DNA of 33,253 nucleotides from Candidatus Companilactobacillus pullicola (GTDB taxonomy: Bacteria > Bacillota > Bacilli > Lactobacillales > Lactobacillaceae), in NCBI GenBank assembly GCA_019116025.1, contig DXCM01000002.1:1-33253 (forward strand), read 5' to 3'. Below the pieces are notes generated by a model that was not told the origin of the DNA, did not search any database, and saw only the letters and a program-made list of their open reading frames with translations. Shown here piece by piece: positions 16,895 through 24,599 of the stretch. The translations under genes and the position numbers were made by a program. Each line of letters begins with the position of its first letter. The stretch's first letter is position 1.

Positions 16895-16925
16895 AAAAAG
16901 GTAGAAGATTAACTTCTACCTTTTT
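16895..16925. terminator. Strong bidirectional terminator between transfer and partition operons
   Basis: A perfect 13-bp stem AAAAAGGTAGAAG/CTTCTACCTTTTT (16895-16907 and 16913-16925) with a 5-base loop gives a U-tract in both directions. It ends the rightward transfer operon and the leftward partition operon. Confidence 0.9.
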
Positions 16926-16926
16926 G

Positions 16927-17769
16927 TTATTTTTGCTTATCCCAATCAGCCTTAAGAAGTTCTGAAATACAAGCCTTAAATAAAATGATTTGGTCTTCTT
17001 CAAGGGGAGTATTAAGGGATTCGATAGTGTTAAAGTTACCTAATAGATTATCATAAGAATTTTGTTGATTCTGTGTAGCATGATTAATTAAGGTAAGAGC
17101 TTGTTCTAAGTTTAGTTTAGCATCGCTGAACGTCTGTTGAACATTCTTTATTTGTTGATCATCATTAATTAAATTTTTAGCTTGCTCTAATTGATCACAA
17201 TTACCAGTTAAAGTTTGTTTTATTTCTTGTTCAACATCGATAATCGCCTTTTGAACAAGTTTTTCTTGATCACAATCACCAGTTAAAGCTTGTTTTATTT
17301 TATGTTTAGCATCATTAATCAAACTTTGAACTTGTTTGGTATCATCAATTGAAACATGTGTTTTATTGTATAGGTTAAAAAGCTCTACGTTAAGGTCAAA
17401 TTTTTTGTCTAAGATATGTTTTATAGCAATTTTAACGGCGGTATCAATATCAGTACTTTTACTCTTATTAACATTGAAAAAGGCTGTAAAATACAATACA
17501 TCGTTATACGTAATTTTCTTTTTTTTCATAAGATTGTAGAGCCGAGGACGCCATTGCGCTTCAGAATGAAGTGCAATTCTTTTTTTCATAATCTCACTAT
17601 AGAAATATGAGAAAATAACTCCTGCTAAAGAAAATAATGATATGATAATTGTAGCTTTCTTTCCAAAAGAAGCAGAGCCATAGTAACCAATATAAAAACT
17701 TCCACTAATTGCTAATATAAGAATAATTATAAAGATTATAGGTAATGTATTTTTTTTAATTTTTTTCAT
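16927..17769 (-). CDS. Membrane protein with helical repeats, third gene of the partition operon
   Basis: The 280-residue product has two N-terminal membrane helices (about residues 8-30 and 36-56). A long helical region follows, containing imperfect repeats of about 30 residues with the theme I..(T)LTG(D/N)CDQ (about residues 150-235). Cysteine-aspartate-glutamine recurs in each repeat. The start is 10 bp behind the DUF5388-like gene and has no clear ribosome binding site, so translation is probably coupled. I know no function for it. Co-transcription with parA could mean membrane tethering of partition complexes, or simply a passenger; the sequence cannot decide. Confidence 0.6.
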   Translation of the reverse strand: MKKIKKNTLPIIFIIILILAISGSFYIGYYGSASFGKKATIIISLFSLAGVIFSYFYSEIMKKRIALHSEAQWRPRLYNLMKKKKITYNDVLYFTAFFNVNKSKSTDIDTAVKIAIKHILDKKFDLNVELFNLYNKTHVSIDDTKQVQSLINDAKHKIKQALTGDCDQEKLVQKAIIDVEQEIKQTLTGNCDQLEQAKNLINDDQQIKNVQQTFSDAKLNLEQALTLINHATQNQQNSYDNLLGNFNTIESLNTPLEEDQIILFKACISELLKADWDKQK

Positions 17770-17779
17770 GCGAGGTTCG

Positions 17780-18151
17780 TTACTTTTTACTTTTAACTAA
17801 AACATCACGATCTTCTAGCGTTTTAACAGCAATTTTATACTTTCGTTTAAAATCATCAGGCAGGGAGTTTAAATAATAGTCAAGTGCTATTTCTACAGCC
17901 TGTTTTTGCGATTTAGCAAGTCCTAACATGGTTAATGCTTCCAATTTATTTTTAATGTGATTGTTGATTCGAATATTAGCATAGAATGTAACCCGTTCAA
18001 CAACATTTTTTTTAGATGTTTGTGGTTTCTTATTTTCTTGCGGTTGTTTTTCTTCTAACTCATTTAATGAGAAAGTATTTTCTGGTTTAATATCATGCCC
18101 GCGATCAATTTTCTTAGATTTATTTCGATTAGATCTAACTAAACTACTCAT
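17780..18151 (-). CDS. DUF5388-like plasmid partition DNA-binding protein
   Basis: The product is 123 residues from the ATG at 18151, which follows GGAGG; a TTG six bases upstream is possible. The N-terminal 50 residues are basic and disordered. The C-terminal half (VERVTFYANIRINNHIKNKL, then LGLAKSQKQAVEIALDYYL) reads as a ribbon-helix-helix-like domain. Small proteins of this type, often labelled DUF5388, pair with ParA on lactobacillus plasmids and take the ParB role of binding the centromere. The gene overlaps the parA stop, so the two are coupled. Confidence 0.78.
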   Translation of the reverse strand: MSSLVRSNRNKSKKIDRGHDIKPENTFSLNELEEKQPQENKKPQTSKKNVVERVTFYANIRINNHIKNKLEALTMLGLAKSQKQAVEIALDYYLNSLPDDFKRKYKIAVKTLEDRDVLVKSKK

Positions 18152-18959
18152 TTTCAATTTCCTCCCAACGTTGAATCATTTCTTTAGTTACTTCTTGATA
18201 TACCTCTTGTACTTTTTTATCAAAACGGTCTTTAAATGTAACTCCTGTTAAATCATAACGTTTAATACGTTCCATATTTCTAATAGTTATATCAAAGATA
18301 TTTTCTGTTCCGAAAATTTCATGAGCTGTTTGAAGCGTGCTATTATCAACCGGTGCACCATTTTTTAACAATACAGGCAAAATACCTAGAACCTCTAAAG
18401 TAGGTGCTCCAAATTGATCGATAACCTGCTCTTGAATGTACTTGATAAATGCTTCTGCCCCTTGCAATGATCGTTCTTGCGTTTGAAGAACAATCACACA
18501 GTAATCGGAAGTATATAACGCACTATCAGTTAAAAGAGAAATTGTCGGTGGAATATCAATCAAGATAATATCGTATTTCTCTTTAAGAGCTGATAAAAGA
18601 GAATCAAAATAATGCACCCTATCCACGTAGTTAGTTTTAACTTGTTCCATATAGCGCGGATAAAGTGAGAAATCAGCAGCCGAAGGTAGTAAGTCAAGAT
18701 TTTCTTTAATTGGAATAATAATTTTTTGCAGATTTTTTTCTTTAATCGCAGCCATTAAAGTTTCCTTGAAAGTTACTAAATCGCCGTCAAGATTTTCTTT
18801 TGTCTTTAAATATAAATTTGTTGCGTTGGCTTGCGGATCTAAATCAACTAAAAGTGTTTTGTAACCTTTCTTAGCAAACTCTAAACCGCTTAAAGTACAG
18901 TTTGATGTTTTACCAGTTCCACCCTTAAAGTTGCCAAATGTAATAGTACGACAAACCAT
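18144..18959 (-). CDS. parA: ParA partition ATPase
   Basis: The 271-residue product moves plasmid copies apart before division. The deviant Walker A is FKGGTGKTS near the N-terminus, followed by LLVDLDPQANAT and IILIDIPPTISLL, all typical of ParA/MinD ATPases. It lacks the N-terminal HTH of longer ParA proteins, so it is of the small type and DNA recognition should be by the partner gene. The ATG at 18959 follows AGGAGG. TATAAT on the minus strand (19010-19015) overlaps a TACATGTATACA repeat, suggesting autoregulation. Confidence 0.95.
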   Translation of the reverse strand: MVCRTITFGNFKGGTGKTSNCTLSGLEFAKKGYKTLLVDLDPQANATNLYLKTKENLDGDLVTFKETLMAAIKEKNLQKIIIPIKENLDLLPSAADFSLYPRYMEQVKTNYVDRVHYFDSLLSALKEKYDIILIDIPPTISLLTDSALYTSDYCVIVLQTQERSLQGAEAFIKYIQEQVIDQFGAPTLEVLGILPVLLKNGAPVDNSTLQTAHEIFGTENIFDITIRNMERIKRYDLTGVTFKDRFDKKVQEVYQEVTKEMIQRWEEIENE

Positions 18960-18996
18960 TAAATCTCCTCCTAATGCATGTTATACATAGTATTTT

Positions 18997-19232
18997 ATTA
19001 CATGTATACATTATATTAAACAATAACAAAGAAATTAGTACATTACTACATCATTACATTATTACAATAGTGCATATATACATTATTACATTAACATTTT
19101 ATTACATGTATACACGATAGCCGTGAACATTGATATATCAACAATTAAACCGTGTAATAAAATTAACATTATTACATTTGTTCATTATTACATTAATTCA
19201 TGTATACATTATTACATTAACGCATGTATACA
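18997..19232. repeat. Centromere-like repeat field upstream of parA
   Basis: ATTACATGTATACA occurs at 18997-19010 and 19101-19114, with close versions at 19199-19209 and 19223-19232. CATTATTACATT and variants fill 19041-19068, 19081-19093 and 19165-19220. A 12-bp palindrome TTGATATATCAA lies at 19130-19141. Position and arrangement fit a partition site bound by the DUF5388-like protein. An iteron role in replication is an alternative, although no initiator gene is next to it. Confidence 0.7.
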
Positions 19233-19336
19233 ATTAAATTTTGCGTTGAATAGGGGTTGTAAAAGAATGTCGGGGTTGTTACGATAAGAAATGTAAATTA
19301 ATAGAATATAAAAAAGGGTATAGAAAAAGGCCCTAG

Positions 19337-19432
19337 CTTTCAAATTGAACTACCAATTCAAATTGAAAGGTTCTAATTGATGAACGCTCCATCAATTAAA
19401 ACAGTTACAATCAACTACCAATTGAATGTAAC
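19337..19432. repeat. Three tandem hairpins with 7-base loops
   Basis: Hairpin 1 (19337-19369) has stems CTTTCAA/TTGAAAG and TTGAA/TTCAA split by an A-A mismatch, with loop CTACCAA. Hairpin 2 (19374-19398) has TAATTGATG/CATCAATTA with loop AACGCTC. Hairpin 3 (19404-19432) has GTTACA/TGTAAC and TCAA/TTGA split by an A-A mismatch, again with loop CTACCAA. The shared design cannot be chance. Role unknown: RNA leader, protein site, or single-strand origin. Confidence 0.7.
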
Positions 19433-19453
19433 CTTGCGTCTAGAGTCTTGTTC

Positions 19454-19482
19454 TTGATACATACTATTATAGTATATATGTT
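19454..19482 (+). promoter_or_regulatory. Candidate promoter of the large structured RNA
   Basis: TTGATA (19454-19459), 17 bases, then TATGTT (19477-19482). The spacer contains the near-palindrome ATACTATTATAGTAT, a possible operator. An overlapping TATAGT at 19468 is an alternative -10. The start would fall near 19484-19490, at the 5' strand of the RNA's closing helix. Confidence 0.55.
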
Positions 19483-19483
19483 G

Positions 19484-20175
19484 AGAAGAAGACAAGAGGA
19501 TAGTTTGAAATATCAAACTAATTTAGCTAGACCTTAAGTTTTAATTGAAATCATCGGAAATAAATGAATGGGAGACATCAATTAGAAGATAATTGGTGCC
19601 TCTTTTAATTTATCCCGATGAGATGAAACAAACACCGTTAACAAACATTGAAAGATAGCGGATTTCTAACCGCTAAGACCAAAGATAGAACGTGCCTATC
19701 AGCGTTTCTGTTGTTAGCTGGTAGGCAAGGTCAGTGGGTAAAAGTTGCAAGCCCACACGATCAAAGGATCGAAGCCTAAAGCCCCGATAAAAAGAAGAAA
19801 TCGGAAAGGTAAGGTAAAAAGCAATGGTGGTCAAACTTCGCCACTTAGTTACGACTGGAGTTAGTACAGCAGTAAAACTAAACTTCTTTTGGAAGTTAAT
19901 CGAGTTAAGAAAGCTGTATGAGTTGCTCGTAAGCGGACGGTGGACTTTAGTAGTGCGACAGGGACTAATACAAAGGATATGCGAAAGCTTAACACGTAGG
20001 GCGTGCGAATGCGTGGAAAAAGTATTAGGGTCAGTTGAAATGCTGACTAAGGATAACAACAGTACGTGACACGATGGCTGTACTGCGACGTACAGGTAGA
20101 TAAGTAGCGTAGGTCTTTCCTAGAACTGTTTTAACCAACAGTTAAATAACAGGGAAAGATTGCGCTCTTCTTCTG
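19484..20175 (+). ncRNA. Large ornate non-coding RNA, probable ROOL class
   Basis: About 690 bases contain no credible gene but many helices. The ends pair exactly: AGAAGAAGA (19484-19492) with TCTTCTTCT (20166-20174). Inside are TAGCGG/CCGCTA (19656 and 19670), an 11-bp helix 19693-19703 with 19717-19727, a nested pair CTTTCC/GGAAAG (20115 and 20153) enclosing AACTGTT/AACAGTT (20124 and 20137), and several GNRA-like and purine-rich loops. Base composition is less AT-rich than the flanks, as in structured RNA. Size, complexity and occurrence on a lactobacillus mobile element fit ROOL, a giant RNA class that assembles into RNA-only multimers; its function is unknown. The structured-RNA call is firm, the class call moderate. 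Open frames at 19673-20059 and 19824-20069 are chance. Confidence 0.68.
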
Positions 20176-20280
20176 ACTCCCAGCTCTATACAAGCAAATT
20201 GAATGAATTTATGCAAATTATTTTTTTATTTTTATATGTTTTTGTTGATGTCTTTGAGATTAGGTATATAGTTTAGTTAA

Positions 20281-20347
20281 GTTATAGTTTTTCTATAACC
20301 CATATTAAAATTTTTCCTGAAGTACTAGTTTTTCTAGTACTTTTTTT
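20281..20347 (+). terminator. Two hairpins with TTTTT loops; the second is a Rho-independent terminator
   Basis: GTTATAG-TTTTT-CTATAAC (20281-20299) is followed by AGTACTAG-TTTTT-CTAGTACT (20321-20341), then a T-run. The second hairpin ends transcription coming from the large RNA and shields gadB. Between 20176 and 20459 I see no gene, only these hairpins and the gadB leader. Confidence 0.82.
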
Positions 20348-20459
20348 ATGCAATTATTCTTTACTATTAATGGTATTTATATGTATTTAAGTGTCAGTTG
20401 TAATATGTTGAAAGTGTGATAAAGATATTAATTTTTTTATAAATGAAGGAGGTTATTTT

Positions 20460-21857
20460 ATGAATAAGAGTAAAGATTTTGATTCATATTTGGAAGATTC
20501 TTTTATGGGAAGCCGTGAAGCTAGTCGTCCAATGCCTGAATCTTTTATCCCAGATAAAAGTATGGATCCTGATTTAGCTAAGGAATTAATTGAACATTTA
20601 CGTCTTGATGAAGCAAAGGCTGATCAGAATTTTGCTACTTTTTGTACAACGCAAATGGAACCACAAGCTGATGAATTAATGCTTCATGCTTTGAATACTA
20701 ATTCAATTGACAAATCAGAATATCCTAAGACAGCCGCAATTGAAAATTATTGTGCTGCTATGTTAGGACATTTATGGGGATTGGATAAAAATAAAAAGTT
20801 TATTGATGATTATATTGGTACTTCAACTGTGGGTTCATCGGAAGGCTGTATGCTTGGTGGATTAGGATTGTTATTTTCTTGGAAGCATCGTGCTGAAAAA
20901 GCAGGATTAGATATTAATGATTTGCATAATCATAAGCCAAATTTGGTAATTGTTTCTTCATATCAGGTTGTTTGGGAAAAATTCTGTAATTATTGGAACG
21001 TAGAAATGAGAACGGTCCCAATGGATCCTGAAACATTATCACTAGATATGAATACCGTAATGGATTATGTTGATGAAAATACAATCGGAATTGTAAGTAT
21101 TCAGGGAATTACTTATACAGGTGGAGTTGATGATGCGGAAAAACTTGATGAATTGGTAGAAAAGTATAATCAAGAACATCCTGATTTACCAATTCATATC
21201 CATGTTGATGCAGCTTCTGGTGGATTTTATTGTCCATTTGTTGATGATCAATTCAAGCCGTGGGATTTTAGATTAAAAAATGTAGTATCAATTAATGCAT
21301 CTGGACATAAGTATGGGCTTGTATATCCAGGTGTTGGTTGGATTGTATGGCGTGAAAATAGTGAAGAATGTTTACCACATGAATTAAGATTCTCAGTACC
21401 TTATTTAGGTGGAGAAGTTGATTCAATTGCAATTAACTTTTCACGGAGTGGAGCTCAAATCATTGGCCAATATTATAACTTAGTTCGTTTTGGAAAAGAA
21501 GGATATCACGCAATTATGGAGAATAACCATAAAGTTGCAAGTAAATTATCCAAGAAATTGAATAAATACGATATTTTTGAAATGGTTCATACAGGTGAAG
21601 GTACGAATTTGCCAATTATTTGTTGGAAGTTAGCAGATAATGCTAATGTTAAATGGACTCTGTACGATCTTGAGGACAAATTGAAAGAATATGGTTGGCA
21701 AGTACCGGCTTATCCTCTTCCGAAGATTCGTGGCGTTAATAAAGAAATTATTGTTTCTCGGGTTGTTTGCCGTCCAGGAATGACGATGGCAATCTGTGAT
21801 GACTTTATTGAAGATTTGGAAAACGCTATTAGTGAGTTAAATAAAGAATCAAAATAA
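20460..21857 (+). CDS. gadB: Glutamate decarboxylase GadB
   Basis: The 465-residue PLP enzyme converts L-glutamate to GABA and CO2, consuming one cytoplasmic proton. The lysine that binds PLP is in INASGHKYGLVYPG (Lys284), and HVDAASGGF carries the aspartate that contacts the cofactor ring. The length is typical of bacterial GADs. The ATG at 20460 follows an ideal GAAGGAGG. It is followed by gadC on the same strand, with a terminator-like hairpin between. The enzyme is used for acid resistance and GABA formation in lactobacilli. It looks intact throughout. Upstream promoter elements are not clear to me. Confidence 0.97.
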   Translation: MNKSKDFDSYLEDSFMGSREASRPMPESFIPDKSMDPDLAKELIEHLRLDEAKADQNFATFCTTQMEPQADELMLHALNTNSIDKSEYPKTAAIENYCAAMLGHLWGLDKNKKFIDDYIGTSTVGSSEGCMLGGLGLLFSWKHRAEKAGLDINDLHNHKPNLVIVSSYQVVWEKFCNYWNVEMRTVPMDPETLSLDMNTVMDYVDENTIGIVSIQGITYTGGVDDAEKLDELVEKYNQEHPDLPIHIHVDAASGGFYCPFVDDQFKPWDFRLKNVVSINASGHKYGLVYPGVGWIVWRENSEECLPHELRFSVPYLGGEVDSIAINFSRSGAQIIGQYYNLVRFGKEGYHAIMENNHKVASKLSKKLNKYDIFEMVHTGEGTNLPIICWKLADNANVKWTLYDLEDKLKEYGWQVPAYPLPKIRGVNKEIIVSRVVCRPGMTMAICDDFIEDLENAISELNKESK

Positions 21858-21862
21858 AGTTA

Positions 21863-21896
21863 TAAAAAAGACCTGTTTTTTAACAGATCTTTTTTA
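21863..21896 (+). terminator. Terminator or attenuator between gadB and gadC
   Basis: AAAAAAGA-c-CTGTT, loop TTTT, AACAG-a-TCTTTTTT forms a stable hairpin with a long T-run right behind the gadB stop, just before the gadC ribosome binding site. It could reduce gadC transcript relative to gadB. Confidence 0.75.
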
Positions 21897-21915
21897 TTGG
21901 TAGGAGGTAATTAAA

Positions 21916-23382
21916 ATGACTAAGTCTAAAGTAAGAACACTGACGTTATTTGATTTCTTTGCTATCACAGCATCAATGGTTATGACAGTGTATGAATATC
22001 CAAGTTTTGCTACATCTAAGTTATCTGCAGTATTTTTTGCTATTTTAGGAGGAATTTTTTGGTTTTTACCGACGGCATTAATTTCTGCTGAAATGGATAG
22101 TGTTGAAGGTTGGAGTAATGGCGGTGTATTTGGTTGGGTAGGCAATGCATTGCATAGTGAACGAGTTGGATTTTTTGCAGTATTTTTCCAATGGTTCCAA
22201 ATAACAGTTGGATTTGTAACTATGAGTTACTTTATCATCGGAATGCTATCACGAGTTTTTAATTGGCCAGCACTAAATAATGATCCTATATTAAAGTTTA
22301 TTGGTGTTTTAGTAGTGTTTGGTTTGATTACAGTTTTGCAATTGGGTGGTACAAAGTATACTGCTAAAATTGCACGTTGGGGATTTGTCATTGGGATTCT
22401 TGCCATGTCAGTTGTCTTTTTTGGATTGGCAATTGCATATTTAGCACAAGGCAATCCTTTGCAAATTGATTTTAGCTGGCATGCATTAATTCCTGATTTT
22501 AGAAAGGCTGGAACTTTAACAATTTTTGCAACATTTATTTTAGCCTTTACTGGAATTGAAGCATCAGCATCACATATCAATGAATTACAAAATCCTAGTA
22601 GAAATTATCCACTAGCAATGATTATTCTTGTTGTTTTGGCTATCATTTTAGATGCAGCTGGTGGGTTAGCTGTAGCTGCTGTAATTCCACAAAAAACATT
22701 ATCATTTAACGGTGGAATTGATCAAACTTTTAAGTTTTTATTGTTGCACTTTATGCCACATGGACAATGGTTGTTAGATATTTTTGTTCTGTTAATTGTA
22801 TTAGGAGTAGTTGCGGAAATTGGATCGTGGGTTGTAGGGCCTTCGCGTGCTTTGCAAGTTGCTACAGAATATGGAATGATGCCACAAGTATTTCGTAAAA
22901 CAAATAAACATGATGTTCCAGTACCGCTTTTGATATTACAATCAGTAATGGTTGTAGTTTGGGACGCTATTTTAACGTTTGGTGGAAATGGTAATGGGAA
23001 TGTCTCATTCTTGGTAGCTACAACACTTACAACATTGTTGTATTTAGTATGTTATATTTGTATGTATATTGCTTACTTTTCATTAATCTTTAAGCATTCA
23101 GATGCTAAAAGAACATATAATGTTCCCGGTGGAAAGGTGGGTAAAATTGTTGTTGCCGTTTGTGGATTGGCAACATCGATTTTCACATTAGTAGTATCAT
23201 TTATTCCATCAACTGCATTACAAACTGCCACAGCGCGGCATCACTATCTAATTATTTTGACTATTTGTTTTGTAATCGGATTAATCATTCCAATAGTAAT
23301 ATCTGCATTTCGAGATAAATACGATCAGCATAGTGAAGAAACAATAAAACATTTGGAATTTGAAGAAAAGAAAGATAATTAA
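21916..23382 (+). CDS. gadC: Glutamate/GABA antiporter GadC
   Basis: The 488-residue APC-family transporter has about 12 membrane helices. It imports glutamate and exports the GABA made by GadB, completing the proton-consuming cycle. The opening segment TLFDFFAITASMVMTVYEYPSFA and later WVVGPSRALQVATEYGMMPQVFRKTNKHDVPVPL-type sequence are characteristic of GadC. The C-terminal tail after the last helix is short (RDKYDQHSEETIKHLEFEE) compared with the plug of the E. coli protein. The ATG at 21916 follows TAGGAGG. Confidence 0.95.
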   Translation: MTKSKVRTLTLFDFFAITASMVMTVYEYPSFATSKLSAVFFAILGGIFWFLPTALISAEMDSVEGWSNGGVFGWVGNALHSERVGFFAVFFQWFQITVGFVTMSYFIIGMLSRVFNWPALNNDPILKFIGVLVVFGLITVLQLGGTKYTAKIARWGFVIGILAMSVVFFGLAIAYLAQGNPLQIDFSWHALIPDFRKAGTLTIFATFILAFTGIEASASHINELQNPSRNYPLAMIILVVLAIILDAAGGLAVAAVIPQKTLSFNGGIDQTFKFLLLHFMPHGQWLLDIFVLLIVLGVVAEIGSWVVGPSRALQVATEYGMMPQVFRKTNKHDVPVPLLILQSVMVVVWDAILTFGGNGNGNVSFLVATTLTTLLYLVCYICMYIAYFSLIFKHSDAKRTYNVPGGKVGKIVVAVCGLATSIFTLVVSFIPSTALQTATARHHYLIILTICFVIGLIIPIVISAFRDKYDQHSEETIKHLEFEEKKDN

Positions 23383-23386
23383 ATTG

Positions 23387-23425
23387 AAAAGGCTATGACT
23401 TCATTTAAAAAGTCATAGCCTTTTT
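23387..23425. terminator. Bidirectional terminator between gadC and glsA
   Basis: AAAAGGCTATGACTT and AAGTCATAGCCTTTT form a 15-bp stem with an 8-base loop and U-tracts on both strands, ending the convergent gadC and glsA transcripts. Confidence 0.9.
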
Positions 23426-23455
23426 GTAAGGGACAGTTTTGATCATAGTTAAATC

Positions 23456-24385
23456 CTATTCAAAAATATTTAAATTTAATTTTTCTACAAGATTCTTTAA
23501 TGCTTTCATTCCGGCAACGCTATTTCCTTCCTTATCTAATGCTGGACCAAAAACGCCAATTCCTGCTTTTTGAGGAATTGCGGACATTAGTCCTCCTCCG
23601 ACACCACTTTTGGAAGGAACACCAACATGCGAAGAGAAGTCTCCTGATTCGTCATATAATCCAGCTGTTACCATAATTGATTTAACAACAGTAGCATTTT
23701 CCTTTTTTAGGATTCGTTGATTATTCCATGGTGCGATTCCACCGTTAGCTAATAAAGCTGCTAAGTTGGCTAAATCTTTAGTTGTAACATTTACAGAACA
23801 TTGTTTGAAATACGAATCCAAGACGTCTTCTACATCACCTTTAAACATATCATTAGCTTTCATGTAATATGCTAAAGAACGGTTCATATTCCCAGTTTGT
23901 GATTCAGAATGATAAATCTCTTCATTTAAAGTTAAATCAGGATCATTGCAAATTTCTTTCATGAAATTTAAAATCCGATCAAATCTTTCTGCACTATCTT
24001 TTCCAGGAATCAGTGAATTGACTACAATTGCACCTGTATTTACAAACGGATTCATTGGATAGTGTCGTTTATTAATTTCCATATTTAAAATTGAATTGAA
24101 AGAAAACCCTGTTGGTTCTTCATCTACATGTTGAAAGACATTTTTAAGACCATTTTCTTCAAGAGCAAGTAATAATACTGGAACCTTAGAAATACTTTCA
24201 ATTGCAAACTGAGTACTATCATCTCCTGCAGAATAAACGGTATTACTTTTGAGATCATAGTATGTGATACCTAGTAATGTCGGATCTACTTTTCCTAAAG
24301 CAGGAATATAAGTGGCAACGTGTCCATTCTTATATGAATTAATAGAACCATTAATTGCGTTATTAAGTAATTTTTGAATATCCAT
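23456..24385 (-). CDS. glsA: Glutaminase GlsA
   Basis: The 309-residue enzyme hydrolyses glutamine to glutamate and ammonia. It has the beta-lactamase-like catalytic motif SISK (Ser64, Lys67), the family segment NPFVNTGAIVV, and SGVGGGLMSAIPQ near the C-terminus. The length is normal for GlsA/YbaS. It supplies glutamate to GadB and releases ammonia, which itself takes up a proton. E. coli uses YbaS in the same way for acid resistance. The gene converges on gadC and diverges from amt. The ATG at 24385 follows AAGGAGG on the minus strand. Confidence 0.96.
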   Translation of the reverse strand: MDIQKLLNNAINGSINSYKNGHVATYIPALGKVDPTLLGITYYDLKSNTVYSAGDDSTQFAIESISKVPVLLLALEENGLKNVFQHVDEEPTGFSFNSILNMEINKRHYPMNPFVNTGAIVVNSLIPGKDSAERFDRILNFMKEICNDPDLTLNEEIYHSESQTGNMNRSLAYYMKANDMFKGDVEDVLDSYFKQCSVNVTTKDLANLAALLANGGIAPWNNQRILKKENATVVKSIMVTAGLYDESGDFSSHVGVPSKSGVGGGLMSAIPQKAGIGVFGPALDKEGNSVAGMKALKNLVEKLNLNIFE

Positions 24386-24411
24386 AGATTTAAACCTCCT
24401 TGTAAATTTTT

Positions 24412-24437
24412 CTGAAAGAAAAGTATATCTCTTTCAG
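24412..24437 (-). promoter_or_regulatory. Inverted repeat over the glsA -10 region
   Basis: A perfect 8-bp inverted repeat CTGAAAGA/TCTTTCAG (24412-24419 and 24430-24437) lies in the glsA leader. On the minus strand TATACT falls between the two half-sites, so a bound repressor would block glsA. No -35 is obvious. Confidence 0.5.
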
Positions 24438-24599
24438 TTATAAATTTTATATCTGATTGATAGCGCCTTAAATTGAAAGCATATGAACTTAGTGAACAAA
24501 TACTTTGCGTAATATATATAAGTAATTCATTGAGAGAGAGAAACTACAATTTTAAAATTTAAGGGGAGAGGGAAAATCTATATATCAAGGTGAAAAATT

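Noticed and set aside
17336-17610. Rightward frames of 67 and 64 residues
   Set aside because: They are opposite the helical-repeat membrane protein, with no start signals.
19673-20069. Protein-coding frames of 128 and 81 residues on opposite strands
   Set aside because: They lie inside the structured RNA, have no ribosome binding sites and no plausible protein composition.
19484-20175. Group I or group II intron, RNase P or tmRNA
   Set aside because: There is no GTGYG start or domain V, no group I P7 core that I could trace, no tmRNA or RNase P signature sequences, and no interrupted gene around it.
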